Origin: Archaeoglobaceae archaeon | GTDB taxonomy: Archaea; Halobacteriota; Archaeoglobi; Archaeoglobales; JdFR-42 | Length of the DNA: 10,416 nucleotides | NCBI GenBank assembly: GCA_015523685.1 | Contig: WAJW01000036.1 | Coordinates: 1-10,416 of the forward strand | Direction: 5' to 3' | In this document: positions 1 through 5,980 of the stretch, in pieces | Layout of the letters: every line of letters begins with the position of its first letter | Position numbering within the stretch: the first letter of the stretch is position 1 | Notes under the pieces: model-generated | The model's database searches: none | What the model was told of the DNA's origin: nothing | The model's input: the letters and a program-made list of their open reading frames with translations, nothing else | Made by a program: the position numbers and the translations under genes

Positions 1-196
1 AGCTCTCATGCTGAGACATCTGGGAGAGGTGGAAAAGGCCGAGATAGTTGAAAGGGCTGTCAGAGATGTTATGGCAGAGGGAAAAACCGTGACATATGAT
101 ATCGCAAGAATCCTGAATGTCAGTCCATCGGGCACATCTGAGATGGGAGATGCAATACTGGAAAAGGTCAGGAGTTACGAGAGAGAACTCCTGTGA
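1..196 (+). CDS. isocitrate/isopropylmalate dehydrogenase family, C-terminal fragment
   Basis: Only the last ~64 codons are present; the frame is open from base 2, so the gene begins outside the window. The fragment starts ALMLRHLGE and contains GKTVTYDIAR followed by SGTSEMGDAI. These match the C-terminal helix, the VTYD segment and the final (T/C)SE-DAI segment of the beta-decarboxylating dehydrogenase family. That family oxidises isocitrate or 3-isopropylmalate with NAD(P). The VTYD motif favours isocitrate dehydrogenase (as in Escherichia coli Icd) over LeuB, which usually has a TPDLGG-type segment here, but the substrate-recognition region is missing. The stop TGA is at 194-196. The last 29 bases overlap the 3' end of tmk on the other strand. 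A T8 run directly after the stop probably ends its transcript. Confidence 0.8.
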   Translation, partial: ALMLRHLGEVEKAEIVERAVRDVMAEGKTVTYDIARILNVSPSGTSEMGDAILEKVRSYERELL

Positions 197-758
197 CAGT
201 TTTTTTTACATCCCTGAAAACATCATCGAGGGATCTGTCTGCTGAAATCACAACAAATCTTTCTTCCTCTCCGGCCATCCTGAGATACGCATCTCTAACC
301 TTCTTCAGAAATTCCACATTCTCGAACTTCATTCTGGAAGCTCTCTCTCCACACCTTTCAATTGCCTTCTCTGGAGAGAGGTCAAGGAGAAGTGTTATAT
401 CCGGAAATCTGCTCCATGAGTGCAATTTTTTTATCCATTCGTAGGGGTCATCGAGGGTGTTTTCAAGGGCAGAACCCTGATAGGCAATCCTGCTGTCTAT
501 GTATCTGTCACATACAACAATCTTTCCCTCTCTGATTGCGGGTTCTATGACATTTCTCACGTGAAGGGCGTGATCAGCCATGAAAAGGAAGAGATCGAAA
601 AAAGGGTTCCTGCTCTTCCCTATTTCAGCCTTTACGTACCTGCCAAAATCAGAATCGGTAGGCTCTCTGGTGAACACAAATCCCGGGAATTCCTGCCTGA
701 GCATCCTCCATACACTTGTTTTTCCACTGCCATCAATACCCTCGATGGTTATGAGCAT
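168..758 (-). CDS. tmk: thymidylate kinase (dTMP kinase)
   Basis: The 196-residue product phosphorylates dTMP to dTDP with ATP in the cytoplasm. Visible motifs are the N-terminal P-loop in EGIDGSGKTS (residues 6-15), TREP (30-33), and the family signature DRYIDSRIAYQG (84-95), where Asp84-Arg85 contacts the nucleotide. These are followed by RFPDITLLLDLSPEKAIER, typical of the strand and helix before the lid. The length is normal for the family (about 195-215). The frame is open upstream to an ATG at 818, but the start at 758 places the protein at MLITIEGIDG, the usual N terminus, and puts it one base after the nrdJ stop (TAA, 762-760). Upstream extension would overlap nrdJ by about 57 bases and adds nothing conserved. 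It is almost certainly co-transcribed and translationally coupled with nrdJ. The 3' end overlaps the convergent dehydrogenase gene. Confidence 0.93.
   Translation of the reverse strand: MLITIEGIDGSGKTSVWRMLRQEFPGFVFTREPTDSDFGRYVKAEIGKSRNPFFDLFLFMADHALHVRNVIEPAIREGKIVVCDRYIDSRIAYQGSALENTLDDPYEWIKKLHSWSRFPDITLLLDLSPEKAIERCGERASRMKFENVEFLKKVRDAYLRMAGEEERFVVISADRSLDDVFRDVKKTVTGVLSRNS
200..207 (+). terminator. T8 transcription terminator of the dehydrogenase gene
   Basis: Eight consecutive T residues start three bases after the TGA stop at 194-196. Archaeal RNA polymerase terminates at such oligo-T tracts without needing a hairpin. The tract lies inside the 3' coding end of tmk, where the same bases on the minus strand encode a Lys-Lys pair. 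Inferred from sequence only. Confidence 0.5.
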
Positions 759-759
759 C

Positions 760-3700
760 TTACCCACATCTTGTGAAACCGCACATGGAGCAGACCGCGC
801 ATCCCTCCTTGAACTCAAGAATATTACCGCATTCAGGGCACATTCCTGCTATTATCCTTCTCTCCTCCTCAGGTTCTTCGGCAAATTCGGTGAGGGGCTT
901 GATATCCTCCACATCAACAACTATCTTATCGTACTCACCCTTCAGATATCTCTCAAGAACCTTTGCGATGGCATCGGCACATGATGTCACGATGGTTCCC
1001 CTGTCAAAACCTGCATAGGGGCATCTTATGCCCTTGAGCTGTTTTATTATCGATTCAGGACTGACCCATGATCTCAGGGCGATGGAGATCAATCTGCCTA
1101 TGGCCTCTGTCTGGGATGCGGCACAGCCTCCTGACTTTCCAAGCTGAATGAACACCTCCGCAAGACCGTGCCTGTCCTCGTTTATGGTTATGTAAAGGCT
1201 ACCACAACCAGTCTTGGTTTCTATTGTTCTTCCCTTTGTCACCGTTGGTCTTGGTCGGGGCTGAACCTGTCTGGAATAGGGCTGAACAACCTTAATCTTC
1301 TTCTTTTTCTCCGTTTCTTTAGTTTTCAGAACCTGTTCTTCCCTGCTCCCATCCCTGTATACCGTTATTCCCTTGCATCTGAGCCTGTACGCCAGCATCA
1401 ATGCCTCCGCCACATCCCTTCTCGTTGCATTATTCGGAAGGTTTATGGTTTTGCTCACCGCGTTATCAGTGTATTTCTGGAATGCCGCCTGCATCTTCAC
1501 ATGCCATTCAGGAGCTATGTCGAGGGCCGTGACAAATACCTTCCTTGCCCATTCAGGAATCTCCCTGATTCCCTGAACAGTTCCCTTCTCTGCCACCTTC
1601 TCCATGAGTTCTTCCGAGTAGAAACCACCCTCTTTTGAGAGTTCCTCAAAAAGAGGGTTGACCTCGAGAAACTCCTCTCCATCCAGAATGTTGGTTCTTT
1701 TGAAGGCCACAGCGAAAATGGGTTCGATTCCACTACTGCATCTTGCAATTATACTTATCGTGCCCGTCGGAGCAATGGTGGTGGTGGTTGCATTTCTGAT
1801 CTTTATTCCCTTCTTTTCCCAGACACTTCCCTTCCAGTTGGGGAACTCCCCCCTTTCCTCAGCAAGCTCTATGGATGCCTTATGTGATTCATCTTGGACG
1901 AACTTCATCACTTTCTCAGCTATGTTCAGGGCCTCCTCGGAATTGTATGGAACCCTCAATTTGATGAGCATGTCCGCAAAACCCATAACTCCAAGCCCGA
2001 TCTTTCGATTCCCCTTGGTCATCTCTTCGATTTCATGAAGAGGATAGTTGTTCATATCAATGACGTTATCCAGAAATCTTGTTGAGATGTGCACAACCTC
2101 TCTCAAATGCTTCCAATCAATCTTTCCGTCCACGACGAATTTTGAGAGATTTATGCTCCCGAGATTGCATGATTCATAGGGAAGCAGGGGCTGTTCACCA
2201 CAGTTGTGAACAATGAACCCATTAGCATCAAAGGCATTTATTCCGGGTATTGAGACATCGAAGACTTCTTCTTCACCATCCTCGAGGATCTCTTCAACCG
2301 TGGCTACAAATTTTTCTGCGTTGGGAGTCCTCCTGTAACCATTAATTGCCCTTTCAAGCTTTCTCATTTTGTCTGTGTCTCCAAACCCGATTATCTCATA
2401 GAACCGTATTATGCTGTCGTTGGAGATCACCAGTTCATGCTGTGCATTTATCTCATAATCTTTCAACTTACCTCTCCCATCTGGATGCTTATATATGCCT
2501 GCTTTCCTTCTGCTTGTATGTATCTTTGAATACACTCCAAGCCTCAAAAGCATTCGTTGAACCGCTTTGAGCAGTTGTAAATTGCTCTGAGAGAGTCTTA
2601 CACTGATACCCTTTCCATGATCTCCAATCACACATCCATCTGCATCAAACAGTCCCCTGAGCAATCCTATGTAAAATTCGGATGACGATTTCTCCATTTC
2701 TTCAGTTATGGATTTTACTCCATGTTCTAAGCCAAGTTCATTCGCAAGTTTTTTCAGATATCCCGTTGACATTCGATATTCAGTCCCGCCTTTTACTGCC
2801 ATCCACCCTCTGAAGTCTCTGCGATGAGGGAGGCTATATGCATAGCCATAAGCAGTTTTTCTAACACCTCTAACCCCTCTGCCATCACCCCCTGAAGACA
2901 GAACAGCCCTGTCACTCTTTACTGTACCATCACCAAGCAGTAACCCGATAAGATATCCTTCTCGTTGAGTGTATCTGCCCTCCCATCCTTCCAGATTTCT
3001 GTGATTGTTGAGAACCACTTTATCCCCTTGTTTTAACTCACCTGTTTTAGCCCATTCAGTCTCCATTGAATATCCGGTCAGCTTTTTGACCCGGAGAACA
3101 GGATGATCTTCAGTTAGCCTGATCTCAAAACCCTCTTTTGTCTTAAGCCTGTAAACTTTTTTAATTCCTGTTGAAAAGAATCCCTCTTCACTTCGCCACG
3201 CTTTTCCATTCACAACAGCTGAGAAACTCTCTCCCACCAGTTCCTTAACCTTCCTGGGACCCTCAGAGGTCATTATCCACGTATCTGCAGTAACACATGG
3301 ATTTGTGGACTCAATTTCTCCAAGGTGAGGGGTGGGATTATGCCTGTTTATTTCGTCAATGAAAACAACACCGGGCTCTCCATTCCTCCACGCCCCATCC
3401 ACTATCATGTCAAATATCTTTTTTGCACTTATCTTTCTCACAACTTCTCCGTTTCTCGGATTTACAAGCTCATAATCCTGGTCCTTCTCCACAGCCTCCA
3501 TAAATCTATCAGTAACCGCGACAGAGATGTTAAAATTCCTCAACACACCCTCTTCCTTCTTGCATGTTATGAACTCCTCAATATCGGGATGATCAACTCT
3601 CAGAATGCCCATATTTGCCCCTCTCCTTCTCCCTCCCTGCTTTATCTGCTCTGTTGCTGAATCAAAGATCTTCATGAAGGAAACAGGGCCACTTGCAACA

Positions 3701-4101
3701 CCCATGGTGGACTTGACAACATCACCTTTAGGCCTCAATCTCGAAAAACTGAATCCCGTTCCTCCACCACTTTTCTGAATTAAAGCCATATCCCTCAATG
3801 TCCTGAATATGGACTCCATCGAGTCCTCAACCGGTAGAACAAAACAGGCCGACAGCTGCTGGAGGGGCGTTCCGGCGTTCATGAGAGTCGGGGAATTGGG
3901 CATGAACTTCTGCTCATACATGATCCTGTAGAAGTCCTTCTTTGCTTTCCTGACATTTCCCCCATAAAATTCCTCAGCCAGTGCGATATTCCCCGCTACC
4001 CTCTCAACCATTTTTTCGGGTGTTTCGACAACATTTCCCCTGTCATCCTTTAACAGATACCTTTTTTTGAGGACCGTTTCTGCTGTTTTTGTGAGCTCCA
4101 T
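760..4101 (-). CDS. nrdJ: adenosylcobalamin-dependent (class II) ribonucleotide reductase with in-frame intein
   Basis: The precursor is 1113 residues; removing the 365-residue intein leaves a 748-residue enzyme. NrdJ converts ribonucleotides to deoxyribonucleotides using a thiyl radical made from coenzyme B12. Visible features are the N-terminal active-site cysteine in QLSACFVLP (Cys86), the intein-split NP/CGEQPL motif with the radical cysteine Cys634, its redox partner in ESCNLGSINL (Cys645, 11 residues on), and the APTGTIS phosphate loop near 777-783. A basic linker (about 925-960) precedes a TSCPD-type domain (GCGSLYITI to TSCADA, about 965-1050). A C-terminal zinc-ribbon/redox tail has cysteines 1088, 1091, 1101, 1104, 1107 and 1112. 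No N-terminal ATP-cone is seen. The start is fixed by a GGGAGGAG ribosome binding site at 4107-4114, five bases upstream. It is transcribed divergently from the tRNA gene, with tmk downstream. The alternative name nrdZ is used in some archaea. Confidence 0.96.
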   Translation of the reverse strand: MELTKTAETVLKKRYLLKDDRGNVVETPEKMVERVAGNIALAEEFYGGNVRKAKKDFYRIMYEQKFMPNSPTLMNAGTPLQQLSACFVLPVEDSMESIFRTLRDMALIQKSGGGTGFSFSRLRPKGDVVKSTMGVASGPVSFMKIFDSATEQIKQGGRRRGANMGILRVDHPDIEEFITCKKEEGVLRNFNISVAVTDRFMEAVEKDQDYELVNPRNGEVVRKISAKKIFDMIVDGAWRNGEPGVVFIDEINRHNPTPHLGEIESTNPCVTADTWIMTSEGPRKVKELVGESFSAVVNGKAWRSEEGFFSTGIKKVYRLKTKEGFEIRLTEDHPVLRVKKLTGYSMETEWAKTGELKQGDKVVLNNHRNLEGWEGRYTQREGYLIGLLLGDGTVKSDRAVLSSGGDGRGVRGVRKTAYGYAYSLPHRRDFRGWMAVKGGTEYRMSTGYLKKLANELGLEHGVKSITEEMEKSSSEFYIGLLRGLFDADGCVIGDHGKGISVRLSQSNLQLLKAVQRMLLRLGVYSKIHTSRRKAGIYKHPDGRGKLKDYEINAQHELVISNDSIIRFYEIIGFGDTDKMRKLERAINGYRRTPNAEKFVATVEEILEDGEEEVFDVSIPGINAFDANGFIVHNCGEQPLLPYESCNLGSINLSKFVVDGKIDWKHLREVVHISTRFLDNVIDMNNYPLHEIEEMTKGNRKIGLGVMGFADMLIKLRVPYNSEEALNIAEKVMKFVQDESHKASIELAEERGEFPNWKGSVWEKKGIKIRNATTTTIAPTGTISIIARCSSGIEPIFAVAFKRTNILDGEEFLEVNPLFEELSKEGGFYSEELMEKVAEKGTVQGIREIPEWARKVFVTALDIAPEWHVKMQAAFQKYTDNAVSKTINLPNNATRRDVAEALMLAYRLRCKGITVYRDGSREEQVLKTKETEKKKKIKVVQPYSRQVQPRPRPTVTKGRTIETKTGCGSLYITINEDRHGLAEVFIQLGKSGGCAASQTEAIGRLISIALRSWVSPESIIKQLKGIRCPYAGFDRGTIVTSCADAIAKVLERYLKGEYDKIVVDVEDIKPLTEFAEEPEEERRIIAGMCPECGNILEFKEGCAVCSMCGFTRCG
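2203..3297 (-). mobile_element. LAGLIDADG homing-endonuclease intein in NrdJ (residues 269-633)
   Basis: This 365-residue in-frame insertion interrupts the NrdJ motif between Pro268 and Cys634. Residue 1 is Cys269, starting block A (CVTADTWIMTSEGP). Block B is LTEDHPVLRV (329-338) with the Thr-x-x-His pair. The endonuclease core has two dodecapeptides, LIGLLLGDG (384-392, acidic Asp391) and GLFDADG (483-489, acidic Asp488). Block E is near QHELVISNDSIIRFYEIIGF (554-573). Block F is VFDVSIPGINAFDANG, and the C terminus is VHN (His632-Asn633) followed by the +1 nucleophile Cys634. All residues needed for standard class 1 splicing are present and the frame is uninterrupted, so splicing and possibly DNA cleavage should work. 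Inteins are well known in archaeal ribonucleotide reductases; the insertion-site allele name needs comparison with InBase. Confidence 0.95.
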
Positions 4102-4106
4102 CCAGA

Positions 4107-4114
4107 CTCCTCCC
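4107..4114 (-). promoter_or_regulatory. ribosome binding site of nrdJ
   Basis: On the minus strand the sequence GGGAGGAG ends five bases before the ATG at 4101. It is a near-perfect complement to the 16S rRNA 3' end and fixes the start. A second upstream ATG (4123-4121) is out of frame. Confidence 0.75.
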
Positions 4115-4129
4115 AGTATTCATGGGCAC

Positions 4130-4150
4130 GGATAAGTTAAAACTTTATCC
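4130..4150 (-). promoter_or_regulatory. imperfect palindrome in nrdJ promoter region, possible operator/TATA
   Basis: The 21-bp element has outer arms GGATAA and TTATCC. Allowing one bulged base, the arms extend to nine pairs. It begins 29 bp upstream of the nrdJ ATG, and its centre contains an AT-rich core (GTTTTAACT on the minus strand) that could be a TATA element. A second AT-rich candidate, TTAAATTTTCC on the minus strand, lies at about 4169-4179. A repressor bound to the palindrome would block transcription initiation; this is inference. Confidence 0.35.
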
Positions 4151-4216
4151 ATACATTGAAATTACTTGGAAAATTTAAGGGTTTACACGATATGCCCTGA
4201 CTTCATATGGAACATA

Positions 4217-4230
4217 AACCTTAAATGTTT
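4217..4230 (+). promoter_or_regulatory. archaeal promoter (BRE/TATA) of tRNA-Pro
   Basis: The AT-rich stretch AACCTTAAATGTTT is centred about 28 bases before the tRNA 5' end at 4253. That is the expected spacing for an archaeal TATA box, with A-rich bases just upstream serving as a plausible BRE. Confidence 0.5.
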
Positions 4231-4252
4231 AAAGCCATAGCTGGTTGCAGAA

Positions 4253-4326
4253 GGGGCCGTAGGGTAGCCTGGTTATCCTCTCACCCTGGGGCGGTGGTGA
4301 CCCGAGTTCAAATCTCGGCGGCCCCA
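4253..4326 (+). tRNA. tRNA-Pro (anticodon GGG)
   Basis: The acceptor stem pairs GGGGCCG (4253-4259) with CGGCCCC (4319-4325), and the discriminator is A4326. The D arm has an A14-G15...G18-G19 loop. The anticodon stem TCACC/GGTGG encloses the loop CTGGGGC, giving anticodon GGG for proline codons (directly CCC and CCU). The T arm is CCGAG / TTCAAAT / CTCGG. No CCA end is encoded and there is no intron. The short D stem has a U-U at 13-22 and a G-U at 10-25. It is transcribed divergently from nrdJ. Confidence 0.95.
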
Positions 4327-4330
4327 TGAA

Positions 4331-4336
4331 TTTTTT
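4331..4336 (+). terminator. T6 terminator of tRNA-Pro
   Basis: A run of six T residues lies four bases after the discriminator base. This is the usual archaeal termination signal for a single tRNA transcript. Confidence 0.6.
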
Positions 4337-4494
4337 ACTCGATAGATTGACTATTTCATAGCTAAACCGGCACATTCCACAGAATTGAGAGATCCTGAGA
4401 TTCTCAACAGCAATATCGAGAGCTTTCCCGGAGTTGAATGGCTGAGTGGAGAAGGATAAAAATTCCTATCTGAGTGATGATAGAGGAGAGGAAG

Positions 4495-4587
4495 ATGGAT
4501 TTGAATCTGGTGGCCAATTCTGTCAGAGAGAAGATAAAAAGAGTGTCCATAGCGGATGAAAAGAATACGGTTTACGATGGGTTCTGA
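4495..4587 (+). CDS. possible 30-residue peptide or gene remnant
   Basis: The 30-codon frame begins ATG GAT TTG and ends TGA. A purine-rich GAGGAGAGG ribosome-binding-like stretch ends four bases upstream (4482-4490), which is stronger than expected by chance. The product starts MDLNLVANSVREKIKRVSIA; it is mostly charged and amphipathic, with no signal peptide, membrane segment or cysteines. It looks like the first 30 residues of a longer protein whose remainder is gone: after the stop no frame continues convincingly. It follows the tRNA gene by about 170 bases. I do not recognise the family. It may be a truncated gene or a chance frame. Confidence 0.25.
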   Translation: MDLNLVANSVREKIKRVSIADEKNTVYDGF

Positions 4588-4868
4588 ATTAGCTTTCTGA
4601 TTTTTCCTGTTTATGTATCTTTAATCTCTGGCCTGTAAAAGAGCTTTTCACATGTAATGGTAAGAGGATGCTATTCCATGATCCGCTCCTTCTCAAGCAC
4701 CATATCTTGATGGCATTGTTCACACCAAGACCGGAAAAATTCACAAAATGTATTATTTCATGTTCTATAAGTAACATGATTTTCACCTGTATATTAAAAT
4801 AATATGAACAGAAGAGCATTGAAATTAAAAATCAGTAAATCATATATAATAAAAAGTGATGTTAAGAG

Positions 4869-4949
4869 ATGGGTGATAGAGTGAAAGTAGAGAAAATCTC
4901 ACGAAAGGAAGTATATGGTGCGTGCAAGTGTAAGAGAAGCTGTATGTAA
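4869..4949 (+). CDS. possible 26-residue cysteine-rich peptide
   Basis: The short frame starts at ATG 4869 and ends TAA at 4947-4949. The N-terminal part is charged (MGDRVKVEKISRKEVYG) and the C terminus is GACKCKRSCM, with three cysteines in the last eight residues. There is no ribosome binding site, but a TATA-like CATATATAAT (4841-4850) lies 23-25 bases upstream, compatible with a leaderless transcript. A T6 tract at 4966-4971 follows, so the unit looks like promoter, peptide, terminator. A start at GTG 4881 is also possible. No maturase, transporter or peptidase gene is nearby. Inverted GTGCGT/ACGCAC arms surround the C-terminal part, so a small structured RNA is an alternative. Not recognised. 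Confidence 0.3.
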   Translation: MGDRVKVEKISRKEVYGACKCKRSCM

Positions 4950-4965
4950 ACGCACTTACTCCCTA

Positions 4966-4971
4966 TTTTTT
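4966..4971 (+). terminator. T6 tract downstream of the small peptide/RNA unit
   Basis: Six T residues lie 17 bases after the TAA at 4947-4949 and 10 bases after the second arm of the GTGCGT/ACGCAC inverted repeat. This is a plausible terminator for a plus-strand transcript starting near 4870. Confidence 0.35.
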
Positions 4972-4983
4972 GTAATATAAGTA

Positions 4984-5088
4984 TCACTTTTTTCTGGGTG
5001 GTTTCGGATAGCAGAGCATGCAATCCCTGCATTTGGATGGAATCTCGCCTCTTTTCCTCATACCTGATCCCACCATATAATGCACCAT
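4984..5088 (-). CDS. possible 34-residue CxxCxxC peptide
   Basis: The minus-strand frame from ATG 5088 to TGA 4984-4986 ends with SKCRDCMLCYPKPPRKK, a CxxCxxC cluster in a basic, proline-rich context. It resembles a small metal- or zinc-binding knuckle. In-frame ATGs at 5088, 5076 and 5061 are all possible. The last has a GGTGGGAT ribosome-binding-like stretch about five bases upstream and would give 25 residues. It lies 15 bases downstream of the 53-residue membrane protein on the same strand and could be the third gene of that unit. Too short for a family call; it could be the tail of a decayed protein. Confidence 0.35.
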   Translation of the reverse strand: MVHYMVGSGMRKRGEIPSKCRDCMLCYPKPPRKK

Positions 5089-5103
5089 AATCTTATATTT
5101 ACT

Positions 5104-5265
5104 TTACCGTGAAAAACGCCTCAATCTCCTGATAACGAGTGCAATTCCAGAAACTGCCATCAGATCGGAAAAAATCCTTAAGGCTGTATCATGGAAATAA
5201 ATAACACCCGATATTCCTCCCGCAATCAGGACAAAAAAAAGCTTTATCAGGGATTTCTCTTTCAT
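5104..5265 (-). CDS. 53-residue membrane protein with two hydrophobic helices
   Basis: The frame runs from ATG 5265 to TAA 5104-5106. After a basic start (MKEKSLIK) comes a first hydrophobic stretch, about residues 8-24 (LFFVLIAGGISGVIYF). A short polar link (HDTALR) precedes a second hydrophobic stretch, about 31-46 (IFSDLMAVSGIALVI), and a strongly basic tail (RRLRRFSR). Positive charges at both ends suggest a hairpin with both termini in the cytoplasm. No clear ribosome binding site precedes the ATG. The gene starts 31 bases after the stop of the membrane winged-helix gene on the same strand, so co-transcription is likely. Family not recognised. The coherent charge and hydrophobicity pattern argues against a chance frame. 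Confidence 0.55.
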   Translation of the reverse strand: MKEKSLIKLFFVLIAGGISGVIYFHDTALRIFSDLMAVSGIALVIRRLRRFSR

Positions 5266-5296
5266 AAATTTCCATTCAATCTCTGATTTCAGATCA

Positions 5297-5959
5297 TCAC
5301 CTCTTCTCTCTGAGAAAGATTATGTTCCCCCTTCCTCTCTTCACCTTCTCCACAATTCCTCTCCTCTCCAGATCAGCGACAATCAGACTTGCTTTGGCCT
5401 CAGAAACACCCAGTCTTTTTCTTAACTCCTTCTGAGTTATTCTACCTCCCTCACCCCTTATCATCGAAACAACCTCTTTTAGATCTTCAGGCAATTCTTC
5501 ATCACCCCTGCCCCTCATTCTCAGTCTCAGCAAAACTGCAGTTCCCACAAGGATAATTCCGGCAGCTCCGGTAATGTAAAGATACACATGAGAGGTCTGT
5601 TTTCCAACACTGAATTCAAGATTTGGTTCTTCAGGTAAATCAGGAAGAGGAGGAAACAGAATCAGATCAACAACATAATCCCCATTATCCTTTATAACTA
5701 TGACCTCCCTGTCGTACAGCTGAAGCTCACCCTTTCTGTAGTAAAAACCCTCAATAAGATAAGACCCGGGAGTGAGGTTGAAGGAATAATGGCCATCACC
5801 TGTAACCATTCTCTGTACGGGTGTGGAGTTAACGGTAACAATGGCTCTCGGGAGGGGTTCGAGAGTTTCCCATGAATACACCACCCCGTAAACCCGGGCT
5901 CCACCTGCCACGGGAAGAAGAATGAGAAGACAGAGGAGGATGATTGCAATACGGTTCAT
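5297..5959 (-). CDS. membrane-anchored winged-helix protein with extracytoplasmic beta-sandwich domain
   Basis: The 220-residue protein has four parts. Residues 1-20 form a signal peptide or N-terminal membrane segment (MNRIAIILLCLLILLPVAGG). Residues 22-102 resemble a carboxypeptidase-regulatory/Ig-like beta-sandwich (ARVYGVVYSWETLEPLPRA; GHYSFNLTPGSYLIEGFYY). After a proline-rich link, residues 125-146 form a transmembrane helix followed by arginines. Residues about 157-217 form a winged-helix DNA-binding domain (ITQKELRKRLGVSEAKASLI, then DLERRGIVEKVKRGRGNIIF). The topology puts the sandwich outside and the DNA-binding domain in the cytoplasm, suggesting a one-component surface sensor. Such architectures occur in euryarchaea; target genes and ligand are unknown. 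The ATG at 5959 has no ribosome binding site but sits about 27 bases downstream of a TATA-like element, implying a leaderless mRNA. The 53-residue membrane protein follows. Confidence 0.85.
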   Translation of the reverse strand: MNRIAIILLCLLILLPVAGGARVYGVVYSWETLEPLPRAIVTVNSTPVQRMVTGDGHYSFNLTPGSYLIEGFYYRKGELQLYDREVIVIKDNGDYVVDLILFPPLPDLPEEPNLEFSVGKQTSHVYLYITGAAGIILVGTAVLLRLRMRGRGDEELPEDLKEVVSMIRGEGGRITQKELRKRLGVSEAKASLIVADLERRGIVEKVKRGRGNIIFLREKR

Positions 5960-5980
5960 TCAATAACTGAATCATCTGAA

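Larger units (their letters stand above)
4337..5103. other. mostly non-coding interval with possible gene remnants
   Basis: No full-size gene is supported here. The interval is AT-rich and has several weakly coding-like pieces. (a) A plus-strand frame open from about 4346 to a TAA at 4457-4459 contains ELRDPEILNSNIESFPGVEW but has no start or ribosome site. (b) A plus-strand 30-codon frame lies at 4495-4587. (c) On the minus strand at about 4620-4750, one frame reads CEFFRSWCEQCHQDMVLEKE, hits a stop, then continues as HPLTITCEKLFYRPEIKDT. A competing minus-strand frame of 76 codons (4589-4819) covers the same bases. (d) Two short cysteine-rich frames lie at 4869-4949 and 4984-5088. The mixture suggests one or more decayed genes, none recognised. 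Confidence 0.4.

Noticed and set aside
1168..1638. 156-codon open frame on the plus strand
   Set aside because: It lies entirely antisense to conserved NrdJ coding sequence, has no ribosome binding site and no recognisable domain.
4121..4177. 18-codon plus-strand frame between nrdJ and the tRNA gene
   Set aside because: It has no ribosome site, is very short, and covers the nrdJ promoter region.
4474..4480. GTGATGA, a match to the C box of archaeal C/D guide RNAs
   Set aside because: No CTGA D or D' box lies at a suitable distance; the next CTGA is about 100 bases away.
4589..4819. 76-codon minus-strand frame containing HEIIH, a possible HExxH metalloprotease motif
   Set aside because: It has no ribosome site and no surrounding protease features, and an overlapping frame on the same strand looks equally protein-like. 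I treat the stretch as possible remnant DNA rather than a gene.
5698..5949. 83-codon minus-strand frame inside the membrane winged-helix gene
   Set aside because: It overlaps, in another frame of the same strand, the signal peptide and beta-sandwich coding region, which is clearly the real gene.
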